Shown: positions 11,791 through 23,080 of the stretch, piece by piece
Layout: the number at the start of each line of letters is the position of its first letter
How positions within the stretch are numbered: the first letter of the stretch is position 1
DNA from: Isoetes taiwanensis
Taxonomy: Eukaryota; Streptophyta; Lycopodiopsida; Isoetales; Isoetaceae
Length of the DNA: 64,000 nucleotides
Assembly (NCBI GenBank): GCA_021234155.1
Contig: JAJEKV010000020.1
Coordinates: 6,490,563-6,554,562, forward strand
Reading direction: 5' to 3'
Notes under the pieces: model-generated
What the model saw: only the letters and a program-made list of their open reading frames with translations
Told to the model about the DNA's origin: nothing
Database searches by the model: none
Translations under genes and position numbers: made by a program

Positions 11791-13231
11791 TTGCTTGCGT
11801 GGATCGTAGCATAGGTATGCAAAATAGAGGCTAAATTGAAGGGAAAGATTTCCACGAGAATGGCGGAAGGTTCTTCAACGGCAACAAGGCGGCTATGGCG
11901 CCTTCTTGCTTTCACCTTCTTGATCTTTCGCAGTCAGGCACAAGCACAGAAAGCGGAGGCAATCCACAAAAACTTTCAAGTATTGCGGGATCCGGTAGGC
12001 ATCAAGTTTGAGACAGATTTAGGAAAACGGGGTTCTTGAAAAAGATTAGTTCTGGGGCCACTCGCTTCTTGTATCGATTACGACACGAGATTCGGCTGCA
12101 TCTTTGATTCAAGACTTGCGGATTGCAGACTTTTGCAGATATTCGGACTTTGTTGAAGTGGGCTCGGTGATGCGGACTTGCCATTGGGACTTGCGGATTT
12201 TCTCGCCCGGCTCATGATGGTCAGATCGATGGTAATCGTGCAAGCGGATGCACACAAGATAAGGAATATTTGATCACATCATACATAGCGGTGGAACTCG
12301 GATCGATTTTATTAGCTTCGCCAAGGCTAGCCAATCTAGGAAAAGAAAGCTTGCAAGATAAAGCATTTTAATATAAAACAGGATTTCCCTCTGCAGCAAA
12401 GTGCTTGTGAATTGCAGGACAGCCAAGCTTCGTATTTCCATTATCATCCCTACCAGCTTTGTGAGAAACCTGCCTCATTCATCTTCACCCGCTTCATTCA
12501 TCTTCCTTCCAATAAACCAAGATAATAAATGCGAGAAAAGCATACCGAAGCTCGATCGCGTGAGCCGCCCCTAGCTCGATTCTCGCGGAGCGCCCCTAGC
12601 TCGTTTCTGTGAGCTCGATTCCGTTGCCGCCATAGCTCGATTCTGTGAGCCGCAAGTTAGGGTTAGCGATTAGGGTTAGGTTAAGGTTAGATGTGAAATT
12701 GATTTGTTTTACTTAACTTTAATTGTTTAGTTATGCAATGCATTTTTTCTTGGTTAATTGAATTTGTTTGCATATTGCCCCTTTAGGCAACACTTCCACA
12801 ACATTATTGAATGTCATCAGACATGAAGCTAGTCTTAAATACGACGGTCGCCCAATTTCACACTTATATGTCTCTCTCGATAACCTATTACAATACTAAC
12901 CTTTATATGGGTATGTGCAGGAAAATAGCATTAATCCCAGAAGAGCCCAGAAAAGTCTCCCAGTTGATGAGGAATTGTAGTCATATAACATACGGATGGA
13001 TATTTGGAACTTTAACATTGTCAAAACATTAAATTTACTTTCAATTGAAAACTTTGAAACATGTTTGATGTTTTAATGAAATTATGTAAAATTTTAATGT
13101 CATTAAAGTTGTTCTAGTTCATCTTATTGTGCACAATATGCTCTTAGAACCATGTATTCTAGACAGTAGCTACTATTTGAGATGCATATGGACTTACGGA
13201 AAGTCCATATATAATGAAATTGTGCTTAAGT

Positions 13232-15730
13232 CATTCCAAGTGGCGAGGGAAGCTGGGCCCCAGACCTCGACCCCGTACAAAAGCACAGGCTCTACTAGCA
13301 CCTTGAATAGGTGCGAACTGTAGGCCCAATCATACAGCTCCGCCTTGTGTTTATTGTTCTCCATTGCATAGAGTGCCTTCCAACCTGCTGCGGCTTGCAG
13401 CCGAATGGAATTGTCCCAGTTCATGGCCGACGGGAACTCCACCCCTAAATATTTGTAAGCATACACCACTTCAACATTTTGGCCACGATAAGTGAGGATT
13501 GGAGGCGTTGGCTAGCGTGCGGACGATATCAGAACCACCTTGGTTTTGGCTAAGTTGACGCGCATGTCAGTCACCTGGCAAAATGTGTTTAGGGCATCGA
13601 GATGGCGTTGCATGTCTGCCTGAGTGTGTGCTAGGAGGTCCACATCGTCATCATAGATCAGCTGCCTGATGATCTGTTGTAGGAGGTGAGCCCTAGTGCC
13701 TCCATTATCAGCGAGCCATCTCTCCAGGTGATCAACATACATGTCAAATAGTGTGGGAGAGAGAGGGCATCCCTGGCGGACCCTGATACTGCTCTTGAAT
13801 GGTTGGCCCGCTGGTTGAAGCCGGCAGTTGCATGTCTCATATGACCTGTACACCGCATTCTGTAGTTCGGCAGGGACGTCTAGCTGCGCAATCTTGCCCA
13901 CAGCTTTTCCCGAGCACAGTGTCAAAAGCCTTGGCGAAGTCTACGAAGCAGCAATACAGATCTTGCCGACGGTTCCTGCTATCCTCAACCAGAGTTCGCA
14001 GCGTGAAGATATGATCTATGGTTGAGTACCTCGGCCTGAATCCTGCTTGTATGAGTGCCCGCACTTCTGCTGCTTCTGCCCATCCTGTCAACTGTCGCTC
14101 GAGGATCCCGGTGAGGAGCTTTGCAAACACCAGGCCGATCATGATGGTGGTCGGAATTGGCGGGCAATGCGGGTCTCCCCGCCTTGTAGATTGGGACAAC
14201 CCGGCTAGTGGTCCATTGCGGGGAAAACCTTCCCAAGACTTGCCTTGTTGAACACTCTGGTCGGCACCGCACTATGGATGGTCCTGCCCACTTGAGTAAC
14301 TCTGCCTGCATGCCATCAAAGTCTGGTGCTTTCCCATTGGCTAGACGTTGCAGCCCCTGCATTACCTGCACCTCTGTGATTTCTGGCTTTGGGCCCCGCT
14401 TGGGGGGGTTAATGTTGTCGGTGCACCCTCGGGGTTGTAGAGTCTTTGTAGGTATTGCCCCCACCGGTGCGAGTGATATTTCTTGTGGGCGTAATTGGCC
14501 TCCCCGGCGAGGATAGGCGTTCGGGGAGAACATTTCCTGTTGATGGGCCGCAATGTACCTGGCCTTTCTAGCCTTGAGGAAAGTGCGGTATTTCTTGACT
14601 GCATCCGGGCATAGAGCAGGGTCTATGACTTGGCGGAGCCAGTGTTTACGTTCTTTGCACTCGGCATCAAACCACCCGTTTACACGGAAAGGCCGTAGCT
14701 CGTGAGGTCTACCGAGGGCAACTTCTCCCAAAACACCTCTCTACGGCAACCCCGAGGACGTCAATGAGCCTGCCTGCTTGCTGCTCCAGCATTGCGCATT
14801 CTGAGATGCTTGCCAAATCCTCCGTAAGCATCTGGGAGTAAGTAGAAGCGCGCTCATAGTCCAGTCTGAGCTGAGGCATACGAGGAGGCGTTGGATAGGC
14901 GTCTGGGGCAACCTGCCAAGCCAGCTGCAAGTAGAGCAGCAGGTGGTCTGAGTCCACCTCCTCATCCCTACCAGCTGTTCCCACTTGAAAATATCTGACG
15001 AGATGCATGTCCTGCTTAGCCACCAAAACACAGTCTACCACGCTGGACCCACCTCCCTGGTTCTTATGTGTGCAAGTGTGCTGGCTGGAGGATGGGTGCT
15101 AGCCCATTGTAATCCACTAGGTCAAAGATATACTGCAAAGTAGCAAGCCTCCCATAGCGCGAGGCCTGAATGTCAGCTGATGCCTGTGGCCAAGCTCCTT
15201 CTGATGGGCTCAGCTGCAACACGTCATCTATCGGGTCAAATCTCATCGGCTGTTCCGTGCCAGTGCGAGCATTGAAGTCTCCAACGAGCATGACCCTACC
15301 CTCCTGCTTGTGCTGTTGTATGTCGTCGTATAGATCGACATAGGGTCCCAACCTATCCACACCTGGATGGTTGTGATAGAAGTTGCTCTCGGCATGTGGG
15401 AAGTAGCAGGCTGCCACAAATAGAGGGCAACCACTGCAATTCTGCACACGCACCCACAGGTACCTGTTATGTTTGTCTATCTTACACAGGGAAACCGGTA
15501 TTGCGGGGTTTGTCCAAGAGTAGGTGACCCCTCCATGTCCCCTCGCTTCTGCGGCATTCATTGAAGATAGAGTAGCGATGGTATCCTGGCAAGTCGGGTA
15601 GTCTATGTCCAGTATGCTCCCATGTTTCCATGAGGAAGATGAGGTCCATATCGGCAGCAACTGAGTTGAGACTGTCTCCCTTCTGCCATGGGAAACCCCG
15701 ACAATTCCAAGAGACCATGCATAGGCACAA
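13232..15730 (-). pseudogene. LINE ORF2: endonuclease and reverse transcriptase
   Basis: The region starts with the apurinic-type endonuclease domain: VSWNCRGFPW near 15710, LMETWEHTGH near 15620, VGDFNARTG near 15280 and a DSDHLLLYLQL motif near 14950. The reverse transcriptase follows: GLQRLANGKAPDFDGMQAEL (about 14330), GFRPRYSTIDHIFTLRTLVE with FVDFAKAFDTV (about 13990-13920), RQGCPLSPTLFDMYVDHLE (about 13780) and the catalytic box YDDD (about 13650; the usual form is YADD). Several frameshifts split the ORF. The rest of the protein lies at 8705-8068, beyond the inserted TIR element. Confidence 0.88.
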
Positions 15731-15733
15731 TCC

Positions 15734-17411
15734 CTATTTGCTGGCAGGAGCTGCAGCAGTAGGTTTGGCGGTGGCACAAAGGGTGGTGGTGGAGGTGGAG
15801 GCGGCATTTGGCATGTTGGCAGTGGCAAGTGAGGCCATTGTAGTAGGATGTGCAGATGGGGTCGCGGCAGAAGGGCCTCGAGAGTTTGAGGTGCCTGCAT
15901 CAGCATTAGGTAGCCTGAAGATCTGCATCCTTCCTCGAACCAGCTCTGCTGCGCCTCCCTGTTTGCGGACATTCTTGACTTTTTCTAACTCATGCCTGTG
16001 GTCATCCTGTTGTGCCAGAGTCAGACCCCGGTCTACATACAGGACAGTCCCCTTCAACTGCCTGCCTTGGTGCAGGATGGCTGCTCGCTCTTGTGCGTCC
16101 TTGACTATGAAGATGACTACTCGGGGACGTTCAAGGCACTGGAATGTCATCTGGGCTAGGGCTCGCTCTTGTGCGTCCTTGACTATGAAGATGACTACTC
16201 GGGGACGTTCAAGGCACTGGAATGTCATCTGGGCCAGGATCTGTGTCTGGAGTCAGTTGATGAGGTGCTCTCCTACCTCCTATGTCAAGCCGCGTATCAC
16301 CACATTATGGCTCCTGCGTATTCGTTCTGGAATTCTGAGGTGGTCGGGCTCGTGGTGGCTGCGGCGGCATTCGTTGTTTGCGATGTGCGGGGCGTGGGTT
16401 GTAGCCTGTGGTAGAGTGGTGGTGCCAGGGGGCAGCTTGGTGATGTAGCGGTGGACTGCCCTGGTTGGCGTCTTGCAGGCTATCGGGTATGTAGATTTGT
16501 CATATCCCGTGCTGTGGCCTCTGCTCTCTGTAGTCAGGAGCTCAGCTCCTGCTGGAATTGTTGCTGCCTTGCCAATTCATGTGTGCATCATCGCAATTGT
16601 TCATGGGCTTCTGCATGAAGGCCCTTGCTTTGCTGGACGACGGTTGTTCGAAGCTCCTGCAACTTCTGGTCTCGTGCATCAGCCTTCCTCTTAAGCGTTC
16701 TCAACTCCAACTGACTCGCTTCAAAGGCAGTCTGCACGCCTCGCATGGTGGTGGCGGCCTTCGCTGCTTCTGATTGGAGGCAGGAGATGGTTGCCCTTGT
16801 CTCTTGATCGGTACGCTGCCTATCTTGTGCCATGGTCTCTATGATGGTGGAAAGGGAGTCCACACGATCCCGCAGGTCAATAAGATCTTGCTTCTGCTGT
16901 TGTCTTTCGAAGTGTGCCAAACGGATGCCATCTTCCAGTTGCTGTGTCCAAGTCTCCATCTCTTCAATCCGCTGTCCCTCTGCTGCGAGTTGTCTTCTGA
17001 GAACATGTGGCGTCGAGGGCTGGATCTCTTCTGCCAGGTCTGCAATTCGGGTCCTGTTGCATGTGATTCTTGCCTCCAGTTTTTTCAAGGCCGTCATCTG
17101 TGCCTAGTCTGCCATCGGATGTGAACAACAATCAACCTCCTCTCGGGTCGATCTTGCTGAGTGGGCCTTTGCCCGTGCCTCTCTCCTCATGGAAGTGGCC
17201 TCTCCCTTGTTCTTGCCGTCTAGTCGGAGCCGTTTACGTGGGGGACCATCCACTTGATCCTCATGGGTGGGCTTGTTCTGTCTGGGATCGGTAGCTTGGG
17301 GGCATGCGTGGGTAGTAGTCGGGGCCTGGGCCTGGGCCTGGGTGTGGGCTGTGGCTTGAGGGGTGTCTCCCTCCTAGTGGGGGTTTGGGTAGGGGGTACA
17401 GAAGTGGCCAT
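15734..17411 (-). pseudogene. LINE ORF1: nucleic-acid chaperone-like protein
   Basis: The N-terminus (17411-17220) is rich in Pro, Thr and Arg. A long coiled-coil segment rich in Glu, Gln, Leu and Arg follows at 17097-16588. Then comes an RRM-like part (PRVVIFIVKDAQERA) and a Thr/Ser/Ala/Pro-rich tail ending at 15734. ORF1 proteins of LINEs bind element RNA and commonly combine a coiled coil with an RRM. The RRM-like segment contains a perfect in-frame duplication of 26 residues. A stop near 17105 and frame changes show it is not intact. Confidence 0.7.
16083..16238 (-). repeat. 78-bp in-frame tandem duplication in LINE ORF1
   Basis: The 78-bp unit beginning GCTCGCTCTTGTGCGTCC at 16083 repeats at 16161 with one or two differences. 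It duplicates 26 residues (MTFQCLERPRVVIFIVKDAQ and the next six) of the RRM-like part of ORF1 without changing the frame. Confidence 0.9.
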
Positions 17412-19578
17412 TGTTGATTGGAGTTCGCAAGGTCTATAAGTGAATCAAAAGTGTATAAGCAGGATATAGGGATTCAAAGATTGAAAGGAAAGCATAAAGA
17501 ATGCCCACCCTTAGTGGTTGGCATGGGGGGGTTTGGGGGGGTTCAACCCTATGGGTGGGGGGTTCTTAATAAAGTCCATATCAATTTTGGCTTGACTGAG
17601 ACTAGTCAGGTAGTTGTTCAGAAAATCTAATAAAAGAACTTAATGTACATAAATTTAATTTTAAGATGACAGATGCACTACCAGGGAATGGAGATCTCCT
17701 TTGGATCTTTCTATTACCAAGTCATCTAGTTTAATCTTCCATTTCCTCATGAATGAGACTCCAAGACAAGCTGGCCAATGGTTTGCTTCTTACGATACAT
17801 GCAGGAGGTTATTTTGCTATATAGGTTGCGCTTTGAACACAAATCTAGATGGAACACATGTTCAACACAATCCATGCCTCATCTGTTTAAATTGAAGCAT
17901 AGATCAATTGAAGTCTCAACTAGTCGCTCCAACTAGCCAAATCGTGGCAGTTGCTGAATCATAATATTTCTTACAAGAGCCCAATCGCAACTAGAGAGCC
18001 TGATTCAGTTGGACTAAAAAATGGTAGGCTCAGTTCTTCCACTACCTAAACAAATAACAATGCTCTACTTTTAGTCAATTTACTCGAATCTGCTACGTGG
18101 CTTTCCTTTGCATGTCAATCCGTTAAGACCCTAGACAATCCTTCAAGCTATGACATATTGTTTCTCATCAAGCAGGGGTGAGAGAGGCAATGGTTTGACG
18201 TGTATAGGGCTTATTTGTTATTTATTTTCTAAGAATTAACATGTAGTTTGGTTTTAGGGCGTATGTTTGTCTGGTGGGCTTATCACTAGAGCTCAAAATG
18301 ACGGTCAGGTTCACTTATGGGATCCTCTCGGCAATGGAAGGAGTTGAGATTGTATTCCCCGCTTCTCCCATGGACAAGCAAGTATAAGTGTTTTTGTCTT
18401 TTTAATTTTAATGGTGTAAGTTTTTCTGGGCATCTTAGCTTGTGGAGAAAGTACTTTGCCTATAAACATGTCCAGTACCATTACCTAAGTGGACCTTCGT
18501 ATTCTATATTTTCCATGTTGGTTTCAACAATAGGTTTTGATGGGTAATTCCTTGTTTAAGGGGGAGGAAGTTGAAGGGCATTTAAGAATTATTTTATAGA
18601 CGACTTTTCTATTGTGGAAGAGGTAATCAATGGTCCATTTCCTAGTGGCAGCTACGAGATTGATGGGCTCAGGAGATTCCTCAGCTTATTGCTTTGGTGG
18701 TTGTGGGCATAATTCTTGTAATGATCCTAGTCATTCATTGAACATAGATTGAGCTTTCATATACTGATGTGAGAATTATTGAGGCAAAAGAACTATTGAT
18801 GTCCAAATCCATCCTCATTTCTTTCCTCTATTTTGTTATTCTTGATTAATGCTCCTTTGTCCTAATCCTTGCTCATTACTTTCCTATAGTCCCATGGCCC
18901 TGTATAATTTCCGTGGACGTTATCCATCCACCCACCCATCCTTGGTTGCTGGCGAGTGTTGATATTGATTGTAATGTTATTATCTAATTTATTATGTTGC
19001 AACCTCATTATTTGCGATAATTTATACAATTGCAACAACCTGTGCTGGAGCTGCTACCCTATCCATATTCACAAATATTGTCCTTATATATTCTGGAAAA
19101 TCTGCCTCTTGCAGATAGAGAAATTGGAAGACCACAGTGGAGGCTTCTCGTTCATGAACCATCAAGTGTTCACATTCCCTTGGAGTAGGAATTTGGGTCT
19201 GGGGTCCATGGTTATGGAGCTTATATCGAGGCATTACATTCTAAACCTAGGGCTGAGAGAGGGGTACAAGGGAGAGCAAGCCACGAGTTTGATAATAAGA
19301 CATCTATGGAGCATGGGAACCAAAAGATCAATGAGAATGCGGGGCCCGTGATCGACCATATGCATGGTATTCAAACGTGGCATATCTATATATTTGCCAC
19401 CTCTCACTTCTGCTCCATACCATTTTGATTTTTCTTCGATCTGCGCCGCTGTCGCCACCTGATTCAGGTAGTCCATACTCTGCTCTATTTCCGGTAGTTA
19501 AATTTGCTTCTTAATATCGGAGCATCCTTCTTTTCTGCAGGATTTTGAGCTGGTGCTTTGAGGACTTTTTGTTCAAAC
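17412..19578. other. Unassigned sequence and OEP16 upstream region
   Basis: I recognise no domain. G-rich stretches (GGGGGGGTTTGGGGGGG near 17527) mark the beginning. The last several hundred bases presumably hold the OEP16 promoter and 5' leader. Confidence 0.4.
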
Positions 19579-20950
19579 ATGCCTAAGTCTGGTTCTGAGC
19601 CTTTCCTGGCAACACCGGATTTAGATGTGCTCGTTGATGTAGGTCATCCTTTGCTTAACCGTGTCGTGGATGGATTTATCAAGGTTGGAGGGGTAAGTCT
19701 ATGCATATATTCAAGATTTCTTTAAACCCGTCTTTTCTTAAACCCTTTTGGTGCCATACTTGAAAATGTGAACCTTTTAAGCTAACTTCTGATTCAGGTT
19801 GGTGCCCTGCATGCTGCTTCTCAAGAATCTTTCAAGTTCTTGGTGGAAGGTTAGTGAGCCCTTTTCTGCCATTTGAGTTTGACCTAATGTTGCTTAGCAG
19901 TTATGTAAGATTTTGTACTGTCCATTTTGCAGAGGAGCCCAGCAAAAAGTCTTTGGAGAGGATGGTGAGCATTTGAGGGTTGTAAATACCTAATGTCATT
20001 TTCTTAGTTTTTTCTAGATTCTGATTTCGCATTCCCTATAGGTGAATCGCATGGGCAAGGAATGCTTACAGTGGGGTATGATAATATCTGGTCTTGTGAC
20101 TCTGGAATAAGATGGACTCGTTGTGGACTAAATTTCTGTAGTTTGTTGAATTGCTGTAGGCTTGGTAGCTGGTGTCTACTCTGGTATGACCTACGGCATG
20201 CAAGAAGCACGTGGTGTTCATGATTGGGTAAGGCTCACGTTCTTTTTGTTCTTTGAAGCACATGATTTTGATGGTTGTGTAGTGCTGCATATTACTCTTC
20301 ATCTTATGAAGCTTTAAACTGCATTCTAAAACAGCTATTACTTTGTAAGCTGTGCTTCACTGCATTATAGTTTAGAACAGTTAGTGCTTTCTATCACAAT
20401 TAGCAAGGTTACATTGTGTTGAGCAGGTCGCATTACCAGTGTTTTGGCTTTTCTTAATGATGTTTTCCTATGGAAAGATGGCATCCTTACATATATATAG
20501 AGTTTGCAATGCATGATGGATTTTCGTAAGACCTATAGATTTATGAGCATATTGCCTGATCTTATGTGTTTGTTGGCATCATGTAAAGATATTTGTATTG
20601 CTGGACGACATCATGGAACCTATTGAATGCCGTCATGCAAGACCTGTAGATTTCTGTTTTGTTGCGCATGTTCTGATGATAGGGCATACTTGTTTTCTTT
20701 AATTGAAGGCTCTGATAGGGCATACTTGTTACATACTAGGTGGAACATGTTAAGTCACATACATGCATGTGGGTATTAAGATTGTCATTATGCATCTGTA
20801 CAGAAAAATGCAATGCTTGGAGGTGCATTAACAGGAGCAGCACTCTCTTTAACTGAGCCAAATGTGTCGCATGACCGCGTTGTTTGTGGGGCTATAACTG
20901 GAGGAGCTGTTGCTACAGCAGCTGAATTTCTACGCACCCACCTTGCATGA
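19579..20950 (+). CDS. OEP16: Chloroplast outer envelope pore protein OEP16 (Tim17/22/23 family)
   Basis: Six exons with GT-AG junctions join to 447 nt (148 aa): 19579-19692, 19798-19849, 19933-19964, 20042-20075, 20160-20227 and 20804-20950. The product has VDVGHPLLNRVVDGFIKVGG near the N-terminus. The Tim17/Tim22-type glycine-rich helices follow: ECLQWGLVAGVYSGMTYGMQ, then HDWKNAMLGGALTGAALSL, then CGAITGGAVATAAEFL. It ends THLA. The family forms four-helix channels selective for amino acids and amines in the plastid outer envelope. The length equals that of Arabidopsis OEP16-1, but several phrases (HPLLNR, GVGAL, QWGLVAG) are closer to seed-type OEP16-2, without its extra loop. The start is the first ATG before the conserved region. 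An AATAAA at 21084-21089 could serve polyadenylation. No damage is seen. Confidence 0.92.
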
Positions 20951-22392
20951 GTACTGATTTGTTCTATCCATGACCAGTACGTTTGTTTACTGTTGACACT
21001 TGGTTGTCCATTATCATTTCTTAGCCAGCCATTTTGAGGTAGCCTTGCTGCCATTGTGAGAAGTCTGTACATATGGCATTACAAATAAATCAGGGCCCTT
21101 TGTTTGTTTGAGAACCACGATTTGCATATGGGCATTCGTTTTTAAAGGTTTTGCTTAGCAGTTATACTGAAAGGGTGCCAACTAAATGGTTATTTGAATT
21201 AGTTTCTGCTTTATCCTGGTCTATTTGCATTGCTGTGTATCTGAGATGCAACTTATGTAGACTAGGGTCGAGGGCTAAGTCAATCTTCATAACAGTGTCT
21301 GATTTGTTGATACTGTTAATATGACCAATTCGTTGTCTGGCCAGTGTTGTGTTGGCCTTGAGAATCCCATTGAGATGGTTCTATGTGAAGTCTTTGCGAA
21401 GGATGCAACTTATGTTATCTTGTGATCTACTTTTTATTTCTTGTAGTTTCAATCAAAGGGAGGCATCCTTTTTTATAGTGTAATGTTGCACCAGCAGGGT
21501 TAATTTATTGACGGTCTGGATTTCTAGCGGTAATGCTGCCTCTGGCCTCAGAAAATATGGAAATTACTTTATTGACAGTCTGCAGTAATGTTTCAATGCG
21601 TCTTAAGAAAATATCTAATTTATATCAGCAGTAACGTTCCCGACCGTGCCAGTCAGAGCGCACAAGGAGCTCAAATCAGTGGATTGGGATGTGCCAATCG
21701 ACGACAATAAATGACTACTTGACAGAACGGTCCGAATTGTATAGAAAATATGAAGTAATTATTTTTATCACAAGAAATGTATGGCGCAGCCATGAATATT
21801 TCTCTTAGGGCCCTTTCGCCTCCTTCAAACTTCCGCCTCCTTTTTTAAGAACGACGGTCTGTGTGGTCCATTTGCGGCATTAGGTGGTTTCAAATAAATG
21901 TTCCAAGATTGCTCTCACTTAAATTCTAAAGGACTCACCCTTGCCAATTAATGAGTGTTTTGGAGTTAAGCAAGAGTGTTTTTGGTTTTTAGAGTGTTTT
22001 TGGTTTTTTGTTGAGTGTTTTGATAATTGCTCGGATGCTTATGTAAGTCGAATATGTCCAAAAAATTGGTAGTTGAATATCGCAAAAGCAAAATAAAATG
22101 TTAAAAGCGGGCCAAAGGGAGTTGAAAACCGAACGCAATAACCATTGTAATAAATAAACGACTTGTAAAAACACACCATGACGTATTCGGCTCGTCGCCC
22201 CGTGAATCCTTTGGCAATAGCGCGACCATCCTTGAAGATGTACACTTCTTGCACAATGGATCAGAACTTGGTGCCAGTGAGAACAGAAGTTAATGCAATA
22301 CAATCAGATGCGATTCGGGAGCTCAAATCGGTTGTGCACTCGGTTCAGGAGCTCATATTGGACGGTCATCCGCCCAAGCCATTTTGGCATTC
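20951..22392. other. OEP16 3' region and unassigned sequence
   Basis: This holds the OEP16 3' untranslated region, with AATAAA at 21084. It is followed by unassigned sequence with a GAGTGTTTTTGGTTTTT repeat (21955-22020). A minus-strand open stretch at 22254-22039 reads QEVYIFKDGRAIAKGFTGRR; it looks protein-like but I do not recognise it. Confidence 0.4.
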
Positions 22393-22700
22393 CCAGGGAC
22401 CTCAAATTGGGCGGCCGCCCAATACGTTTTCGAAGCATCGAAGAAGAGACGTTTGGGAAACTGAAATTGGGCGGCCGTCCATCCCATGTTCCCGTTTGCT
22501 GTGCACATCAGGCAAATCAAATTGGGCGCCCGCCCAACTAGTTTTCCAGGGGAGGATATGAAAGCTAATATTGGGCACTTGCCCGAATTGGTTGCTGCAC
22601 ACGTCGCACTCCAGGCAAGCCAAATTGGACGCCCGCCCAGTTTGGGTTGCCTGATGTGCAAAATGGAGTAGAGGACCTCAAAATAGGGGGCTGCTGAAGA
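22393..22700. repeat. GC-rich palindrome array 2
   Basis: Six copies of the TTGGGCGNCCGCCCAA palindrome or degenerate versions lie at about 22393, 22462, 22515, 22565, 22619 and 22677. They are spaced 50-69 bp with unrelated sequence between. The array lies 380 bp outside the left LTR of the gypsy element. Confidence 0.8.
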
Positions 22701-23080
22701 CTCTAAGACCAAAACTCCTCAGATTGGACGACTGATCAATTTGTATCAGCACGTAGACCGAGTACTGAACCTGCAATCTTAAAACCAACAGTGAATTGGC
22801 AGGCCAACCAGAGACAGTCCATTCAAAGCTACATCGTTTGAGCAAGAGGGAGCTCAATCAATTCAACAAGATAAAGTATACATAGCTCCATCATGAGTCT
22901 ATATATAACTAGTAAGCATGAAAGCACACAACATGAAATCCATGTTATGACAGCAGTAAAACACAGACATTTTCAAAATCATGTTCTTCCAATAGGAAAA
23001 CATGAATTCGAACTCAAACAACACTACTAAAACTATAGAACTACACTTTTGAAGTAAAATTACCTTGGGAGTGTGGTGCT

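Larger units (their letters stand above)
8710..13227. mobile_element. 4.5-kb TIR DNA transposon, 4-bp target duplication
   Basis: The ends are inverted repeats beginning AAGCA(A/C)AATTTCATTAT; 22 of the first 25 bases match. AAGT is present on both flanks (8706-8709 and 13228-13231). Removing the element plus one AAGT rejoins the LINE reading frame, which proves insertion. Inside I find no recognisable transposase, so it appears non-autonomous or fully decayed. It contains an array of the GC-rich palindrome, poly(T)/poly(A) runs and several tandem repeats. Superfamilies with 4-bp duplications include Sola, Chapaev and some CACTA; I cannot choose between them. Confidence 0.85.
8057..17411 (-). 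mobile_element. LINE retrotransposon, minus strand, interrupted at 8710-13227
   Basis: Minus-strand order is ORF1 (17411-15734), then ORF2 endonuclease and reverse transcriptase (15730-13232), then the ORF2 C-terminus (8705-8070), then a T-run on the plus strand at 8057-8066 that serves as the poly(A) tail. The two halves join within one codon series when the TIR element 8710-13227 and one copy of its AAGT target duplication are removed. Both ORFs carry frameshifts, so the copy is dead. I found no target duplication around the LINE itself. The 5' limit is uncertain and set at the first plausible ORF1 methionine. Confidence 0.85.

Noticed and set aside
12656-12695. TTAGGG-like units as a telomere tract
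   Set aside because: Only three imperfect units are present. Plant telomeres use TTTAGGG in long arrays, so this is chance or a short interstitial trace.
15630-16448. A 272-codon plus-strand ORF
   Set aside because: It is antisense to LINE ORF1/ORF2 and its length is inflated by the 78-bp duplication; no domain is recognised.
17220-17411. Separate proline-rich gene on the minus strand
   Set aside because: Position and composition fit the N-terminus of LINE ORF1; a separate gene is not supported.
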